From CBFIGX01 sp965662265 (GTDB lineage Bacteria > Bacteroidota > Bacteroidia > Flavobacteriales > UBA7430): a DNA stretch of 64,000 nt. The position numbers were made by a program, and so were the translations under genes. The stretch spans positions 124,001 to 188,000 of the forward strand of contig CBFIGX010000003.1 of the NCBI GenBank assembly GCA_965662265.1. Reading direction: 5' to 3'. Of the stretch, positions 15,924 to 26,268 are shown piece by piece. Within the stretch, counting starts at the first letter, position 1; the number at the start of each line of letters is the position of its first letter. The notes below the pieces were generated by a model. That model saw only the letters and a program-made list of their open reading frames with translations, was not told the origin of the DNA and ran no database searches.

Positions 15924-17981
15924 ATGGAAAATAAAAAAGCCATATTTCTACGTGTAATGGTAATTAGTTCTCTGATCTTATTATCTGGTATGGCTATATT
16001 TTTCAAGTTGGTTAGCATTCAAACAAAACTTTCAGAAACAGTCAATCTTAATGATCCAATTATTCAGTTGAAAGACATTCCCTCTTCTAGAGGAAATATT
16101 TATGATGTAAATGGAAGTTTGTTGGCTACTTCTATGCCAGTGTATACTATAGCCATTGACGTTACCCAAGTTTCAGATACCTTATTTGAAAATAATTATA
16201 AGCAATTAGCTTCTGGATTAGAATCTATTTTTCATCAATCAAGTGCAGCTGAATTTAAAGTTAAACTTAGGAATGCTAGACAATCGGGTAAACAGTATTT
16301 AAAGTTGAAGTCGGATGTAAGATTTTCTCAACTTCAACAAGTAAAGTTGTTGCCTATATTACGAAAGGGACGATACGGAGGTGGTTTTGTTTATAAACAA
16401 CAAACAAAACGCACAAAACCTTTTGGTAATTTATGTCAGCGAACTATTGGATATGGAAGAGAGGTAGGTGATGTTGGAATTGAGAAGGCTTACGATCATT
16501 ATCTCAAAGGTGTAAAAGGCCTTCAATTAATGCAAAAAATTAATGGCGGTATATGGAAGCCCTTAAATAACACAAATGATGTGGAACCAGTTTCTGGCTC
16601 AGATGTCTACTCCACGATAGACATAAAAATTCAAGATATAGCTCAAAAAGCCTTGTTAAGGAGTTTGGAGAAGTTTGAAGCTGAAAATGGATCAATTATT
16701 CTTATGGATGTAAAGACTGGCGCAATTCGAGCGATGTCAAGTCTAGAAAGAACGGATCAAGGAACATACGCAGAGAAATACAATCATGCATTTGGTGCAG
16801 CATATGAACCTGGCTCAACCTTCAAGCTGGCTTCATTGTTAGTGGCACTTGAGGACGGCGTTGTTGATACTTCAAGTATTGTTGATACTAAAAATGGAGC
16901 GTTTGATTTTTATGATAGAACAATGTATGATTCTAATTATAAAAAAGGAGGTTCTGGGAAGATTAGTGTTGGTAAAGCCTTCGAGGTATCTTCAAATATT
17001 GGAATTGCAAGGACTATAGTTGATAATTATAAAAGCAACCCTCAACGTTTTATAGACAGACTCTCTAGAATTGGAATAAGCCAGAAGTTAGATTTTGAAT
17101 TACTCGGAGAAGCAGCACCAATTATAAAAAACACAAACGATAACAGTTGGTCTGGTGTTTCATTACCATGGATGGCATTTGGATATGAACTTAAAATGAC
17201 AGCTCTACAAATACTTGCCTTTTACAATGCGGTTGCAAACAATGGTGAATTTGTTAAACCAAGACTAGTCGATCGTATTCAACAAGGGGGTAAGATTATA
17301 GAAAATAAAAGAGTCCAGATTCTAAAACCTAGTATTTGCTCAAATGAGACCATTGCTATTTTACAAGCTCTGTTAACGGGTGTTGTAGAGCGTGGTACTG
17401 CATCGAATATCTACTCAAATCAGTTTTCTTGTGCGGGTAAAACCGGTACAGCTAAAATAGCTAGTGAAGGAGGTTATGGTTCTGAATATAGAGCATCATT
17501 TGCAGGATATTTTCCTGCAAACAACCCAAAATATTCGTGTATGGTTGTTGTTAGTAAACCCAATAAAGATATCGGATTTTATGGAAATATAGTAGCTGCT
17601 CCCGTATTTCAAGAATTAAGAGATTTATTATATGCTGAAGAGCCAATTCCTGTTCCAGCGTCTACTGATGCACATCAAAAGTATTACGTAGCCAAATTAA
17701 GTGAGTTAAATGCGATACATAAAGAGTTAGACTATCAAACATACGATGATGGTCTCAATAATTCATTGTTAAGTATTAATGCTGGGCAGCTTAATGCGTT
17801 AACTCTTAGAGATAATAAAATGCCAAATTTAAAAGGAATGTCTGCAATGGATGCGCTTTATATTTTAGAAAATATGGGTATAAATGTAGATATATCTGGT
17901 CAGGGTAAAGTTGTATACCAATCTGTAAAAGAGGGTAAACAGCTAAGTGATAATCATAAAATTATACTCCACTTATCATAA
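15924..17981 (+). CDS. ftsI: Peptidoglycan transpeptidase FtsI (PBP3) with C-terminal PASTA domain
   Basis: Septal class B penicillin-binding protein that crosslinks peptidoglycan in the periplasm. One N-terminal transmembrane helix (VMVISSLILLSGMAIFFKL), a dimerisation domain with SSRGNIYDVNG, then the transpeptidase domain with active-site S298 in GSTFK (SxxK), SSN at 356-358 and KTG at 506-508 in GKTGTAKI. The last ~65 residues (KMPNLKGMSAMDALYIL) form a PASTA domain, as in the sporulation/FtsI subfamily of Bacteroidota. Its stop overlaps the murE ATG by one base. Confidence 0.95.
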   Translation: MENKKAIFLRVMVISSLILLSGMAIFFKLVSIQTKLSETVNLNDPIIQLKDIPSSRGNIYDVNGSLLATSMPVYTIAIDVTQVSDTLFENNYKQLASGLESIFHQSSAAEFKVKLRNARQSGKQYLKLKSDVRFSQLQQVKLLPILRKGRYGGGFVYKQQTKRTKPFGNLCQRTIGYGREVGDVGIEKAYDHYLKGVKGLQLMQKINGGIWKPLNNTNDVEPVSGSDVYSTIDIKIQDIAQKALLRSLEKFEAENGSIILMDVKTGAIRAMSSLERTDQGTYAEKYNHAFGAAYEPGSTFKLASLLVALEDGVVDTSSIVDTKNGAFDFYDRTMYDSNYKKGGSGKISVGKAFEVSSNIGIARTIVDNYKSNPQRFIDRLSRIGISQKLDFELLGEAAPIIKNTNDNSWSGVSLPWMAFGYELKMTALQILAFYNAVANNGEFVKPRLVDRIQQGGKIIENKRVQILKPSICSNETIAILQALLTGVVERGTASNIYSNQFSCAGKTGTAKIASEGGYGSEYRASFAGYFPANNPKYSCMVVVSKPNKDIGFYGNIVAAPVFQELRDLLYAEEPIPVPASTDAHQKYYVAKLSELNAIHKELDYQTYDDGLNNSLLSINAGQLNALTLRDNKMPNLKGMSAMDALYILENMGINVDISGQGKVVYQSVKEGKQLSDNHKIILHLS

Positions 17982-19435
17982 TGAAGTTGTTAAAGGACAT
18001 ATTATATAAGGTAGATCTTAAGCAAATAATGGGTGATACAAATTTGGCGATACCTCATATTTGTTTTGATTCACGTGAGGTTCAAAAAGATTCTCTTTTT
18101 GTTGCAATTAAAGGTTCTATTGTTGATGGTCATAGCTATATAGAGCAGGCCATTAATGACGGCGCTATTTCTATCGTTTGTGAGGATTGGCCTAAGACTT
18201 TTGTACCCAATGTTAGCTATATTCAGGTTAGAAACTCAGGAGAAGCTTTAGGCGTTATTTCATCTAATTATTACAACAACCCTTCCGAATCAATTCAGTT
18301 GGTTGGTGTGACTGGAACTAATGGAAAAACTACTGTAGTAAGTCTATTACACAAATTGTTTCAAGCTCTTGGCTATAATGCTGGATTAATCTCTACGGTT
18401 GTTTACAAACAAGGAACAAAAACCATTACTTCTTCTCATACAACACCTAATGCCATTCGCTTAAATGCAATGCTAAGAGAAATGGTAGATTCAGGTTGTA
18501 AATATTGCTTCATGGAAGTGAGTTCGCATGCCATTGATCAAGGTAGAATAACAGGTTTAGATTTCAATTTAGCCTTGTATACTAATATCAGTAGAGATCA
18601 TCTAGATTATCATAAAACTTTTGACGAATACATAAGAGTAAAGAAGAGTTTTTTTGATCGCTTGTCTTCAAGCGCAATGGCTATTGTAAATGCAGATGAT
18701 AAGCATGGTGCTACCATGGTCCATCACACAAAAGCAAAGCATAAAACATTTGCTCTCAGATCTGTAGCAGACTACAAGTGTAAGATTATAGAAAATGAAT
18801 TTTCTGGATTACACCTTATCTTAGATGGTAAGGAGGTATACACAAAACTAATTGGAAGTTTTAATGCTTCTAACTTATTATTAACCTATGCCACAGCTAT
18901 AGAGTTAGGTGAAGATCCAGTACAAGTTCTTACAGTTTTATCTGCATTAAATGCTGTAGATGGAAGATTTCAGCAAATAAAATCAGACAATAGCACATTA
19001 GGGATAATTGATTATGCTCATACGCCAGATGCATTACTAAATGTACTTAAAACAATATCCGATATACGATATGGTAAGGAAAAAATAATTTGTGTGGTTG
19101 GTTGTGGTGGAGATAGAGATAAAGGCAAAAGACCTTTAATGGCCAACATTGCATGTCAATGGGCAGACAAGGTCATATTAACCTCAGACAATCCAAGATC
19201 TGAAAAGCCAGAGTCAATTATTGATGATATGAAAAGTGGAATGAACAAAAAGCATCTCAATGATGTTTTATCAGTTCCAGATAGAAAAGAGGCCATCAAA
19301 CTTGCTGTTGCTTTATCGCAACCTGGTGATGTTGTTTTAGTTGCTGGAAAGGGTCATGAAAAGTACCAAGAAATTAATGGTGAACGCTATGATTTCGATG
19401 ATTATCAAGTGTTAAATGAGTTGTTAAACAGTTAG
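17981..19435 (+). CDS. murE: UDP-MurNAc-tripeptide ligase MurE
   Basis: Adds the third stem residue to UDP-MurNAc-L-Ala-D-Glu in the cytoplasm with ATP. The Mur ligase P-loop GTNGKTT starts at 112; the central domain contains NISRDHLDYHKTFDEY with the conserved NxxxDHLD, and the C-terminal domain has DNPRSEKP at 403-410. The DNPR sequence is the meso-diaminopimelate selection motif, so the peptidoglycan should contain DAP. 484 residues is normal. murF, which often follows, is absent; mraY follows directly. Confidence 0.95.
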   Translation: MKLLKDILYKVDLKQIMGDTNLAIPHICFDSREVQKDSLFVAIKGSIVDGHSYIEQAINDGAISIVCEDWPKTFVPNVSYIQVRNSGEALGVISSNYYNNPSESIQLVGVTGTNGKTTVVSLLHKLFQALGYNAGLISTVVYKQGTKTITSSHTTPNAIRLNAMLREMVDSGCKYCFMEVSSHAIDQGRITGLDFNLALYTNISRDHLDYHKTFDEYIRVKKSFFDRLSSSAMAIVNADDKHGATMVHHTKAKHKTFALRSVADYKCKIIENEFSGLHLILDGKEVYTKLIGSFNASNLLLTYATAIELGEDPVQVLTVLSALNAVDGRFQQIKSDNSTLGIIDYAHTPDALLNVLKTISDIRYGKEKIICVVGCGGDRDKGKRPLMANIACQWADKVILTSDNPRSEKPESIIDDMKSGMNKKHLNDVLSVPDRKEAIKLAVALSQPGDVVLVAGKGHEKYQEINGERYDFDDYQVLNELLNS

Positions 19436-19438
19436 TAT

Positions 19439-20653
19439 ATGCTATATTACTTGTTCACATATTTACATGAAATATTTGATTTCCCTGGTGCAGGGGTATT
19501 TCAATACATTTCTTTCAGAGCTGCTATAGCTGTAATTACATCGCTACTAATTTCTTTATTTTTTGGAAAGAGAGTAATTGCTTTTTTATCTAAAAAGCAA
19601 GTAGGTGAAAGTATAAGAGACTTAGGTTTAGATGGTCAAGTAGAAAAATCAGGTACGCCAACAATGGGTGGCGTAATCATATTAAGTGCTATTTTAATTC
19701 CAACAATTTTATTTGCAAAGCTTGATAATATTTACATCATATTGATGATAATAACTACGATATGGATGGGCTTAATAGGGTTTTTAGATGACTATATTAA
19801 AGTGTTTAAGAAAGAAAAAAAAGGCTTAGCTGGAAGGTTTAAGATATTAGGGCAAGTTTCATTAGGTATTATTGTAGGTTCGATTATGTATTTGCATCCA
19901 GATATTGTGGTAAGAGAGCAAATCGATACAAATGGGCAGTCTAATCTTGCGGTCTATGAAGAGCTAGATTTGAAATCTACTAAAACAACTATTCCATTTG
20001 TAAAAAACAATGAATTTGATTATTCAAACTTAATCTCTTGGTCAGGTGAAAACAACAAAGATTATGCATGGTTAATTTTCATTCCTATTGTAATATTTAT
20101 TGTTACTGCAGTGTCTAATGGCGCCAATTTAACGGATGGTATAGATGGGCTTGCAACAGGTGTTTCAGCCATAATAGGCTTAGTCTTGGCCATATTTGCA
20201 TATGTTTCTGGTAATATAATTTTCGCCGATTATCTAAATATTATGTATATCCCATACTCTGGTGAGCTCGTTATTTTTATAGGTGCATTTGTGGGTGCCT
20301 GCGTTGGGTTTTTGTGGTATAATTCTTTTCCTGCACAAGTATTTATGGGTGATACAGGTAGTTTGGCTATAGGTGGGATTATTGCTGTATTTGCTATCGC
20401 AATTCGCAAGGAGTTACTCATCCCAATAGTTTGTGGTGTTTTCTTAGTAGAGAATTTATCTGTTGTTCTTCAAGTAAGCTATTTTAAGTACACTAGAAAA
20501 AAGTATGGTGTTGGTAAGAGGCTATTTTTAATGTCTCCACTTCATCATCATTATCAAAAAGCCGGTATACACGAGAGTAAAATTGTTACCCGATTTTGGA
20601 TTGCAGGGATTATGCTTGCCATATTAAGTTTTGTAACCTTAAAACTGCGGTAA
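19439..20653 (+). CDS. mraY: Phospho-MurNAc-pentapeptide translocase MraY
   Basis: Integral membrane enzyme that transfers phospho-MurNAc-pentapeptide to undecaprenyl phosphate, forming lipid I. Family motifs are GTPTMGG, GFLDDYIKV, NLTDGIDGLATG, MGDTGSLAIGG and SPLHHHYQ; about ten transmembrane segments are visible. At 404 residues it is roughly 40 longer than the E. coli enzyme because of an insertion between about residues 155 and 200 (VVREQIDTNGQ to NNKDYAWL), which I recall as usual for Bacteroidota. Confidence 0.96.
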   Translation: MLYYLFTYLHEIFDFPGAGVFQYISFRAAIAVITSLLISLFFGKRVIAFLSKKQVGESIRDLGLDGQVEKSGTPTMGGVIILSAILIPTILFAKLDNIYIILMIITTIWMGLIGFLDDYIKVFKKEKKGLAGRFKILGQVSLGIIVGSIMYLHPDIVVREQIDTNGQSNLAVYEELDLKSTKTTIPFVKNNEFDYSNLISWSGENNKDYAWLIFIPIVIFIVTAVSNGANLTDGIDGLATGVSAIIGLVLAIFAYVSGNIIFADYLNIMYIPYSGELVIFIGAFVGACVGFLWYNSFPAQVFMGDTGSLAIGGIIAVFAIAIRKELLIPIVCGVFLVENLSVVLQVSYFKYTRKKYGVGKRLFLMSPLHHHYQKAGIHESKIVTRFWIAGIMLAILSFVTLKLR

Positions 20654-20654
20654 T

Positions 20655-21971
20655 ATGCTTGTAGTATTAGGCGCAGGAGAAAGTGGTGTTGGAGCTGCAT
20701 TACTAGGGCACAAACTAGGCATGAGCGTTTTTGTAAGTGATGCAGGCCTCATAAACGATTCAAGAAAGATTGAGCTTGATGATATTGGTGTTCGTTGGGA
20801 AGAAGGTAGACACACGGAGGATAAAGTTTTGAATGCATCAATAGTCGTGAAAAGTCCTGGGATACCTGATACAGAATTAATAGACAAAGTAATACATGCC
20901 GATATAGAGCTTGTTTCGGAAATTGAATTTGCGTCTAGATATACACATGGGAAGATAATTGCCATTACAGGTAGTAATGGTAAAACAACAACAGCAAGTT
21001 TATGTTACCATATACTTAAGCGTAATGGGTTAGATGTAACACTTGCAGGAAATATAGGAGTGAGTTTTTCGAGGTGTCTTGCACAAAACGAAAGTGATTA
21101 TTGGGTTTTAGAGTTGAGTAGTTTCCAGCTAGACCACATTATTCATTTTAGACCTGATATTGCTCTAGTGCTAAATATCAGTCCTGATCATCTAGATAGG
21201 TATGATGGTTCGATAGAGAATTATATAAGAGCTAAAATGCGCATAACAGAAAACCAGACATCAGAAGATAGTTTTATTTACTGCAATGGTGATTCAAACA
21301 TATTAAAGTACTTAAAGGGTGTTCGGTCAACAAAATATTCATTTGGGAACCAAAACATTACCCAAGGAGCGCAACTAAATAAAGACAAAATAAGTATCCA
21401 CATAAAAGAAGATCAACTACATATGACGATTCATGAATTAGCCCTCCAGGGCAAGCATAATTACTACAACTCCATGGCTGGAGGCATCGCGGCAAAGTTA
21501 TTAGGAATATCTAACGAAATAGTCCGGGAGTGTTTGTCGGATTTTGAAAAAATAGAACATAGGCTTGAGCCAGTAATGAAAGTATATGGTGTAAACTACA
21601 TTAACGATTCTAAAGCTACAAATGTAAATGCTTCTTGGTATGCTCTAGACAGTATGACAAATCCTGTGGTATGGATCTGTGGAGGTGTTGATAAGGGTAA
21701 CGATTACTCTGATCTAATTCCCATAGTAAGAGAGAAAGTAAAGGCAATCGTTTGTTTGGGTACTGATAATAGTAAAATTATTGAAGCATTTGGAGAAATT
21801 GTGGATACTATTATTGATACTAGTGATATGAAATCTGCTGTGCAGTCATCTTATAAATTGGCATCAAAAAATGATGTTGTACTTCTTTCTCCTGCGTGTG
21901 CTAGTTTTGATTTATTCTCAAACTATGAAGAGAGAGGTCGTCAGTTTAAAAAACAAATTAGACTTTTATAG
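20655..21971 (+). CDS. murD: UDP-MurNAc-L-alanine:D-glutamate ligase MurD
   Basis: Adds D-glutamate to UDP-MurNAc-L-Ala. The N-terminal Rossmann-like domain begins VVLGAGESGVGAALLG; the P-loop is GSNGKTT at 106-112; LNISPDHLDRYDGSIENY is the central Mur signature and INDSKATNVNASWYAL the MurD-specific motif. 438 residues. It begins one base after the mraY stop, with ftsW next. Confidence 0.96.
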   Translation: MLVVLGAGESGVGAALLGHKLGMSVFVSDAGLINDSRKIELDDIGVRWEEGRHTEDKVLNASIVVKSPGIPDTELIDKVIHADIELVSEIEFASRYTHGKIIAITGSNGKTTTASLCYHILKRNGLDVTLAGNIGVSFSRCLAQNESDYWVLELSSFQLDHIIHFRPDIALVLNISPDHLDRYDGSIENYIRAKMRITENQTSEDSFIYCNGDSNILKYLKGVRSTKYSFGNQNITQGAQLNKDKISIHIKEDQLHMTIHELALQGKHNYYNSMAGGIAAKLLGISNEIVRECLSDFEKIEHRLEPVMKVYGVNYINDSKATNVNASWYALDSMTNPVVWICGGVDKGNDYSDLIPIVREKVKAIVCLGTDNSKIIEAFGEIVDTIIDTSDMKSAVQSSYKLASKNDVVLLSPACASFDLFSNYEERGRQFKKQIRLL

Positions 21972-21974
21972 GAT

Positions 21975-23132
21975 TTGAACTTACTAGCTTACATAAAGGG
22001 AGATAAATACATTTGGGCTTTAGTTACTATACTATCATTGGTTTCTATTGTTTTAGTGTACAGTTCTAGTAGTCATTTAGCATTTGCATTTAAGCAGGGC
22101 AATACCTTTATTTTTTTAATCAAGCATGTAATTCATTTAGGAATAGGGTTCTTTATCATGTTCGCATTGTCACGCATACCTTTTAAATATTTTTACAATT
22201 CATCAATATTAATATTTTGGCTTTCGATAATACTAATAATATGGGCCATAAGTGGAGGAGAAACAATTGATGGGGCTAATGCAAGTCGATGGGTTCGTAT
22301 TGCCGGTTTTACTTTTCAACCTTCAGAACTTGCAAAAGTTGCATTATTTGTTTTGCTAGCAAGAAATCTTGTTCACTATAAAGATATACTCTATTCGTTT
22401 AAAAAGTCTTTTGTACCCATATTAGGGCCAGTTATACTAATATGCTTACTTATCTTACCTTCTAATTTCTCCACAGCTGCAATTATTTTTTTGATTAGCT
22501 TTTTAATTTTGTTCATTGGTCAATATTCGTTAAAGGCCTTAGGTGCAATGTTATTTATTGGAGTTGCTTCATTATCCATTTTTTATGCTACCGTTACAGC
22601 ATTTCCTGGAATAAGTAATAGGGTATCCACATGGAAATCTCGTATTGAATCTTTTGCCAATGATTCTAGCAAAGGGAATTATCAAGTAAATCATGCAAAA
22701 ACTGCAATAGCTAGGGGTGGTCTTTGGGGAACAGGCCCTGGAAAGAGTGTGCAAAAATATTTTTTACCCCAATCATCTTCTGATTTCGTATATGCTGTTA
22801 TTGTAGAAGAGTACGGTAGAGTAGGTGGCTTGTTTGTAATAATATTATACGTGTTGCTTTTAATTCGAATTTTAAGAGTGGCAAGTCGCTGTCAAGACCA
22901 TTTTGCCTTGTTAATGGTAATCGGTCTAGGATTATCAATAGTATCTCAAGCATTTATAAACATGGCTGTTGCTGTTAATCTATTACCTGTAACTGGTCAA
23001 ACATTACCACTCATAAGTGCAGGTGGTTCATCTGTATGGATGACCTGTGCAGCAATTGGACTTATATTAAGTGTTAGCAATAGTATTAAACCACAACCAA
23101 TAATTAACGATGATGAAAAAGTTTTTGATTAG
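21975..23132 (+). CDS. ftsW: Septal peptidoglycan glycosyltransferase FtsW
   Basis: SEDS-family membrane glycosyltransferase that works with FtsI. About ten transmembrane segments; family motifs GANASRWVRIAGFTFQPSELAK, RGGLWGTGPGKS and FVYAVIVEEYG (regions, not single strings) and the C-terminal PLISAGGSS. The start is a TTG (TTG AAC TTA) three bases after the murD stop; no ATG is nearby. The 3' end overlaps murG by 23 bases. Confidence 0.94.
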   Translation: MNLLAYIKGDKYIWALVTILSLVSIVLVYSSSSHLAFAFKQGNTFIFLIKHVIHLGIGFFIMFALSRIPFKYFYNSSILIFWLSIILIIWAISGGETIDGANASRWVRIAGFTFQPSELAKVALFVLLARNLVHYKDILYSFKKSFVPILGPVILICLLILPSNFSTAAIIFLISFLILFIGQYSLKALGAMLFIGVASLSIFYATVTAFPGISNRVSTWKSRIESFANDSSKGNYQVNHAKTAIARGGLWGTGPGKSVQKYFLPQSSSDFVYAVIVEEYGRVGGLFVIILYVLLLIRILRVASRCQDHFALLMVIGLGLSIVSQAFINMAVAVNLLPVTGQTLPLISAGGSSVWMTCAAIGLILSVSNSIKPQPIINDDEKVFD

Positions 23133-24207
23133 TGGAGGTGGTACTGGGGGGCATATTTTTCCGGCTCTAGCGATCGCAAAAGAATTAGAGCGACGTTATC
23201 CGGAATGTATGTTACTTTTCGTTGGTGCATCCGATAGAATGGAAATGCAGAAAATACCGGAAGCAGGATACAAGATACAAGGACTATGGATTTCAGGATT
23301 TCAGAGATTATTTACTATCAAGACTTTATTATTTCCGATAAAACTTTTTTGTAGCATTATAAGGTCTATAGTTATTGTTTTAAGGTATAAACCTGATGCT
23401 GTTATTGGTACAGGCGGATTTGTTAGCGGTCCTGTATTATGGATTGCTGCTATTTTAAAAGTACCATGTTTAATTCAGGAGCAAAACTCATACCCAGGTA
23501 TTACGAATAAGTTGTTAGCAAAAAGAGTGTCATCCATATGTGTTGCTTACCCAAAGATGGAAAGATTCTTTCCAAAACATAAGTTACTATTGACAGGAAA
23601 TCCTATAAGACCTGAAATTGAATCTTGCACTTTAAAAAAAGAACAATCAATTAAAACATTTGGTCTAGATTCATCAAAAAAAACACTGCTTGTAATTGGG
23701 GGAAGTTTAGGGGCTAAAAGAATTAATGAGGTCATATTGAAAAATGCGAATTGGTTTGTTGAAAATGATATTCAACTGATATGGCAAACAGGTAATCTGT
23801 ATTACGAGAAGTGTAAATTTTCAGATCAAATACTAGGTGAAAATGCTTGTATAACTCCCTTCATTAGTGATATGGCTAACGCTTTTGCTTCTGCCGACTT
23901 GATTGTTTCAAGAGCTGGTGCTATTGCTATTTCAGAAATTTGTGCTTTGGGTAAGCCTTCCATCTTAATTCCTTCTCCAAATGTAACAGAAGATCATCAA
24001 AAGAAAAATGCGCTTGCATTAGTTGAGCGTCGTGCTGCACTTATGGTAGAAGAAAAATATATTGATAGTACTTTAATAAAAAAAATAGAACAAACTATAA
24101 ATAATGATTCCAATCTAATTGAGCTTGGAAAAAACTGCAAGCAAATGAGTTATCCAAATGCTACAGAGAAAATTGTAACCGCCATAGATTCTCTGCTTAA
24201 TGCTTAG
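23110..24207 (+). CDS. murG: UDP-GlcNAc:lipid I GlcNAc-transferase MurG
   Basis: Converts lipid I to lipid II at the inner face of the membrane. The N-terminal GGGTGGHIFPALAIAKEL is the glycosyltransferase motif, followed by GTGGFVSGPVLW and QEQNSYPGITNK; the C-terminal UDP-GlcNAc site contains GGSLGAKRIN and SRAGAIAISEI. 365 residues. Two ATG codons in a row can act as start; they lie inside the ftsW 3' end. The stop overlaps murC by eight bases. Confidence 0.96.
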   Translation: MMKKFLISGGGTGGHIFPALAIAKELERRYPECMLLFVGASDRMEMQKIPEAGYKIQGLWISGFQRLFTIKTLLFPIKLFCSIIRSIVIVLRYKPDAVIGTGGFVSGPVLWIAAILKVPCLIQEQNSYPGITNKLLAKRVSSICVAYPKMERFFPKHKLLLTGNPIRPEIESCTLKKEQSIKTFGLDSSKKTLLVIGGSLGAKRINEVILKNANWFVENDIQLIWQTGNLYYEKCKFSDQILGENACITPFISDMANAFASADLIVSRAGAIAISEICALGKPSILIPSPNVTEDHQKKNALALVERRAALMVEEKYIDSTLIKKIEQTINNDSNLIELGKNCKQMSYPNATEKIVTAIDSLLNA

Positions 24208-25540
24208 TCTAAATAATATACAAAATCTATACTTTCTCGGTGTAGGAGGCATTGGGATGAGTGCGCTTGCTAGGTATTTTGTTACAAAAGATTATCAGGT
24301 ATACGGTTATGATAGACAAAGCTCTCCTATTACTAAATCACTCGAAGATATAGGTGTTCAGATTGTATATGATGATGATACAATTAGTTTGTCAAAATTG
24401 GATGTAGATACAACACTTGTTGTTTATACACCAGCGATACCAAGAAATCATAATATCTTTCAATACAGTAGTAAAGCAAAATACTCAATATGTAAGCGAT
24501 CGCAACTACTAGGCTTAATTACGAATAATCTCAATTGTTTGGCAGTAGCTGGTACCCATGGTAAAACTACTATTTCAAGTATGCTTTGTCATCTGCTTAC
24601 AGAAAATAATATTGATTGTTCAGCTTTTTTAGGTGGAGTGTCCATGCACTTAATGTCCAATTTGAAAATTGGTATAGATCCTGTAGCCGTTGTTGAGGCC
24701 GACGAGTTTGATCGATCTTTTTTATACTTATCTCCAAGTATTGCTCTAATAAGCTCAATAGATCCAGATCACTTGGATGTTTATGGAAATTCAGATGCTT
24801 TATTACAATCGTTTAGTGATTTTTCTTTAAAAGTTAAAAATGGTAATATCATTGCTAAAGAAGGCTTAAATATTTCTTCAAGATATACGTATGCATTAAA
24901 TTCAAATTCTTCAGACTTTTCTGTTTACAATATTGTGGTAAAAGATGGAGCATATCATTTTGATCTTAGACATCCAAAAGGAGTAATTACTAACCTTAGA
25001 ACAGGTTTGCCTGGCATCCATAATGTAGAAAACTCCTTGGCTGCGTTTGCAATGGCCTATCAATTGTCTAATGACTATATAGGATTGGCAGAGTCAATAA
25101 AAACTTTCAAAGGTGTAAAACGTCGTTTTGAATTCCACATAAAAAACAAAGACTTGGTCTATATAGATGATTATGCGCATCACCCTGCAGAGCTAAATAT
25201 GGCCATTCAATCCATAAGAGAACTTTACCCTAAAGTTAAACTTAGTGTTATTTTTCAGCCACACTTATTCTCAAGGACAAAAGATTTTATGAATGAATTT
25301 GCTGCAGCTCTGTCTATGGTTGATAATTTAATTTTATTGGATATTTACCCTGCCAGAGAGCTTCCAATCGAAGGTGTATCTTCTGCCCACCTACTAGAAA
25401 AAGTTACCCTCGAAGCTAAAAAGTTGTTGACAGTTGATAAGGTACTCGATCATCTTCCTTCATCAGGTGTATTAATGACCATAGGTGCAGGTGATATTGA
25501 CCAACTTATTGAACCAATAAAAAGTCGTTTAGAGATATGA
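24200..25540 (+). CDS. murC: UDP-MurNAc:L-alanine ligase MurC
   Basis: First Mur ligase, adding L-alanine to UDP-MurNAc. GVGGIGMSALAR at the N-terminus, P-loop GTHGKTT at 118-124, the signature VEADEFDRSFLYL, and IDDYAHHPAELNMAI. 446 residues is normal. Overlaps murG at its start and ftsQ at its end by four bases. Usually ddl or murB may intervene in other phyla; here neither does. Confidence 0.96.
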   Translation: MLSLNNIQNLYFLGVGGIGMSALARYFVTKDYQVYGYDRQSSPITKSLEDIGVQIVYDDDTISLSKLDVDTTLVVYTPAIPRNHNIFQYSSKAKYSICKRSQLLGLITNNLNCLAVAGTHGKTTISSMLCHLLTENNIDCSAFLGGVSMHLMSNLKIGIDPVAVVEADEFDRSFLYLSPSIALISSIDPDHLDVYGNSDALLQSFSDFSLKVKNGNIIAKEGLNISSRYTYALNSNSSDFSVYNIVVKDGAYHFDLRHPKGVITNLRTGLPGIHNVENSLAAFAMAYQLSNDYIGLAESIKTFKGVKRRFEFHIKNKDLVYIDDYAHHPAELNMAIQSIRELYPKVKLSVIFQPHLFSRTKDFMNEFAAALSMVDNLILLDIYPARELPIEGVSSAHLLEKVTLEAKKLLTVDKVLDHLPSSGVLMTIGAGDIDQLIEPIKSRLEI

Positions 25541-26265
25541 AAAGAATATTGCAGTTTTTGATATCGATTTTGGTGATAATTGGCTTGGTTACTTTGTCAT
25601 TGAAGGCGTCAGATAAGAGACAATCTGCCCCTTGTAGTGGTATTACGATTAATATAGACACACAAGAAAATATTCGATTTGTAACACGAGATATGATACT
25701 CGATTCTTTGGAAAAGAAATACGAAAACCTGGTAGGAAGTCCTTTGGAAGATATAAACATCTATTTGTTAGAAGAATTCATAGAAAGCAACCATAATATT
25801 GAGAAAGCAGAATTATATTTATCAATTGATGGTCATTTGTTTGTAGAGATCCAGCAAAGAAAACCTTTGTTGCGTGTGTTTGAGCCTCAACAATCTTATT
25901 ATTTGGATGATAAACTGCTTAAATTTTCATTATCCGATAAATTTAGCGCTCGCGTTAAGCATTTATACTGGAGTGAGCCTAATTTATTTAGAGAAAAAGA
26001 ATTGAGTAAGCTAATGATGCACATCAATGAGGATCCGTTTATGGATGCTCAAGTAATTGCGATAGAGTTTGATGAGAAAAATGAGATTATTTTGTATCCT
26101 AGAGTGGGGCAACATAAAATTGTGATAGGAAAGACAATTGATTTGGAGAAAAAGATTGCAAAGCTTAAGACCTTTTATAAACAAGGACTTGAAGAAATAG
26201 GTTGGGATAGGTATAAACTACTTAATCTTAAGTACGAAAATCAGGTAGTGTGTACTAAAAATTAG
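25537..26265 (+). CDS. ftsQ: Cell division protein FtsQ
   Basis: A 242-residue bitopic membrane protein with a short cytoplasmic N-terminus, one transmembrane helix (ILQFLISILVIIGLVTLSL) and a periplasmic POTRA plus beta domain: ENIRFVTRDMILDSL, NIEKAELYLSIDGHLFVEIQQRKPLLRVF (region). Scaffolds FtsL/FtsB and FtsI/FtsW. Identity rests on topology, the POTRA-like pattern and position between murC and ftsA. Confidence 0.88.
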   Translation: MKRILQFLISILVIIGLVTLSLKASDKRQSAPCSGITINIDTQENIRFVTRDMILDSLEKKYENLVGSPLEDINIYLLEEFIESNHNIEKAELYLSIDGHLFVEIQQRKPLLRVFEPQQSYYLDDKLLKFSLSDKFSARVKHLYWSEPNLFREKELSKLMMHINEDPFMDAQVIAIEFDEKNEIILYPRVGQHKIVIGKTIDLEKKIAKLKTFYKQGLEEIGWDRYKLLNLKYENQVVCTKN

Positions 26266-26268
26266 TAT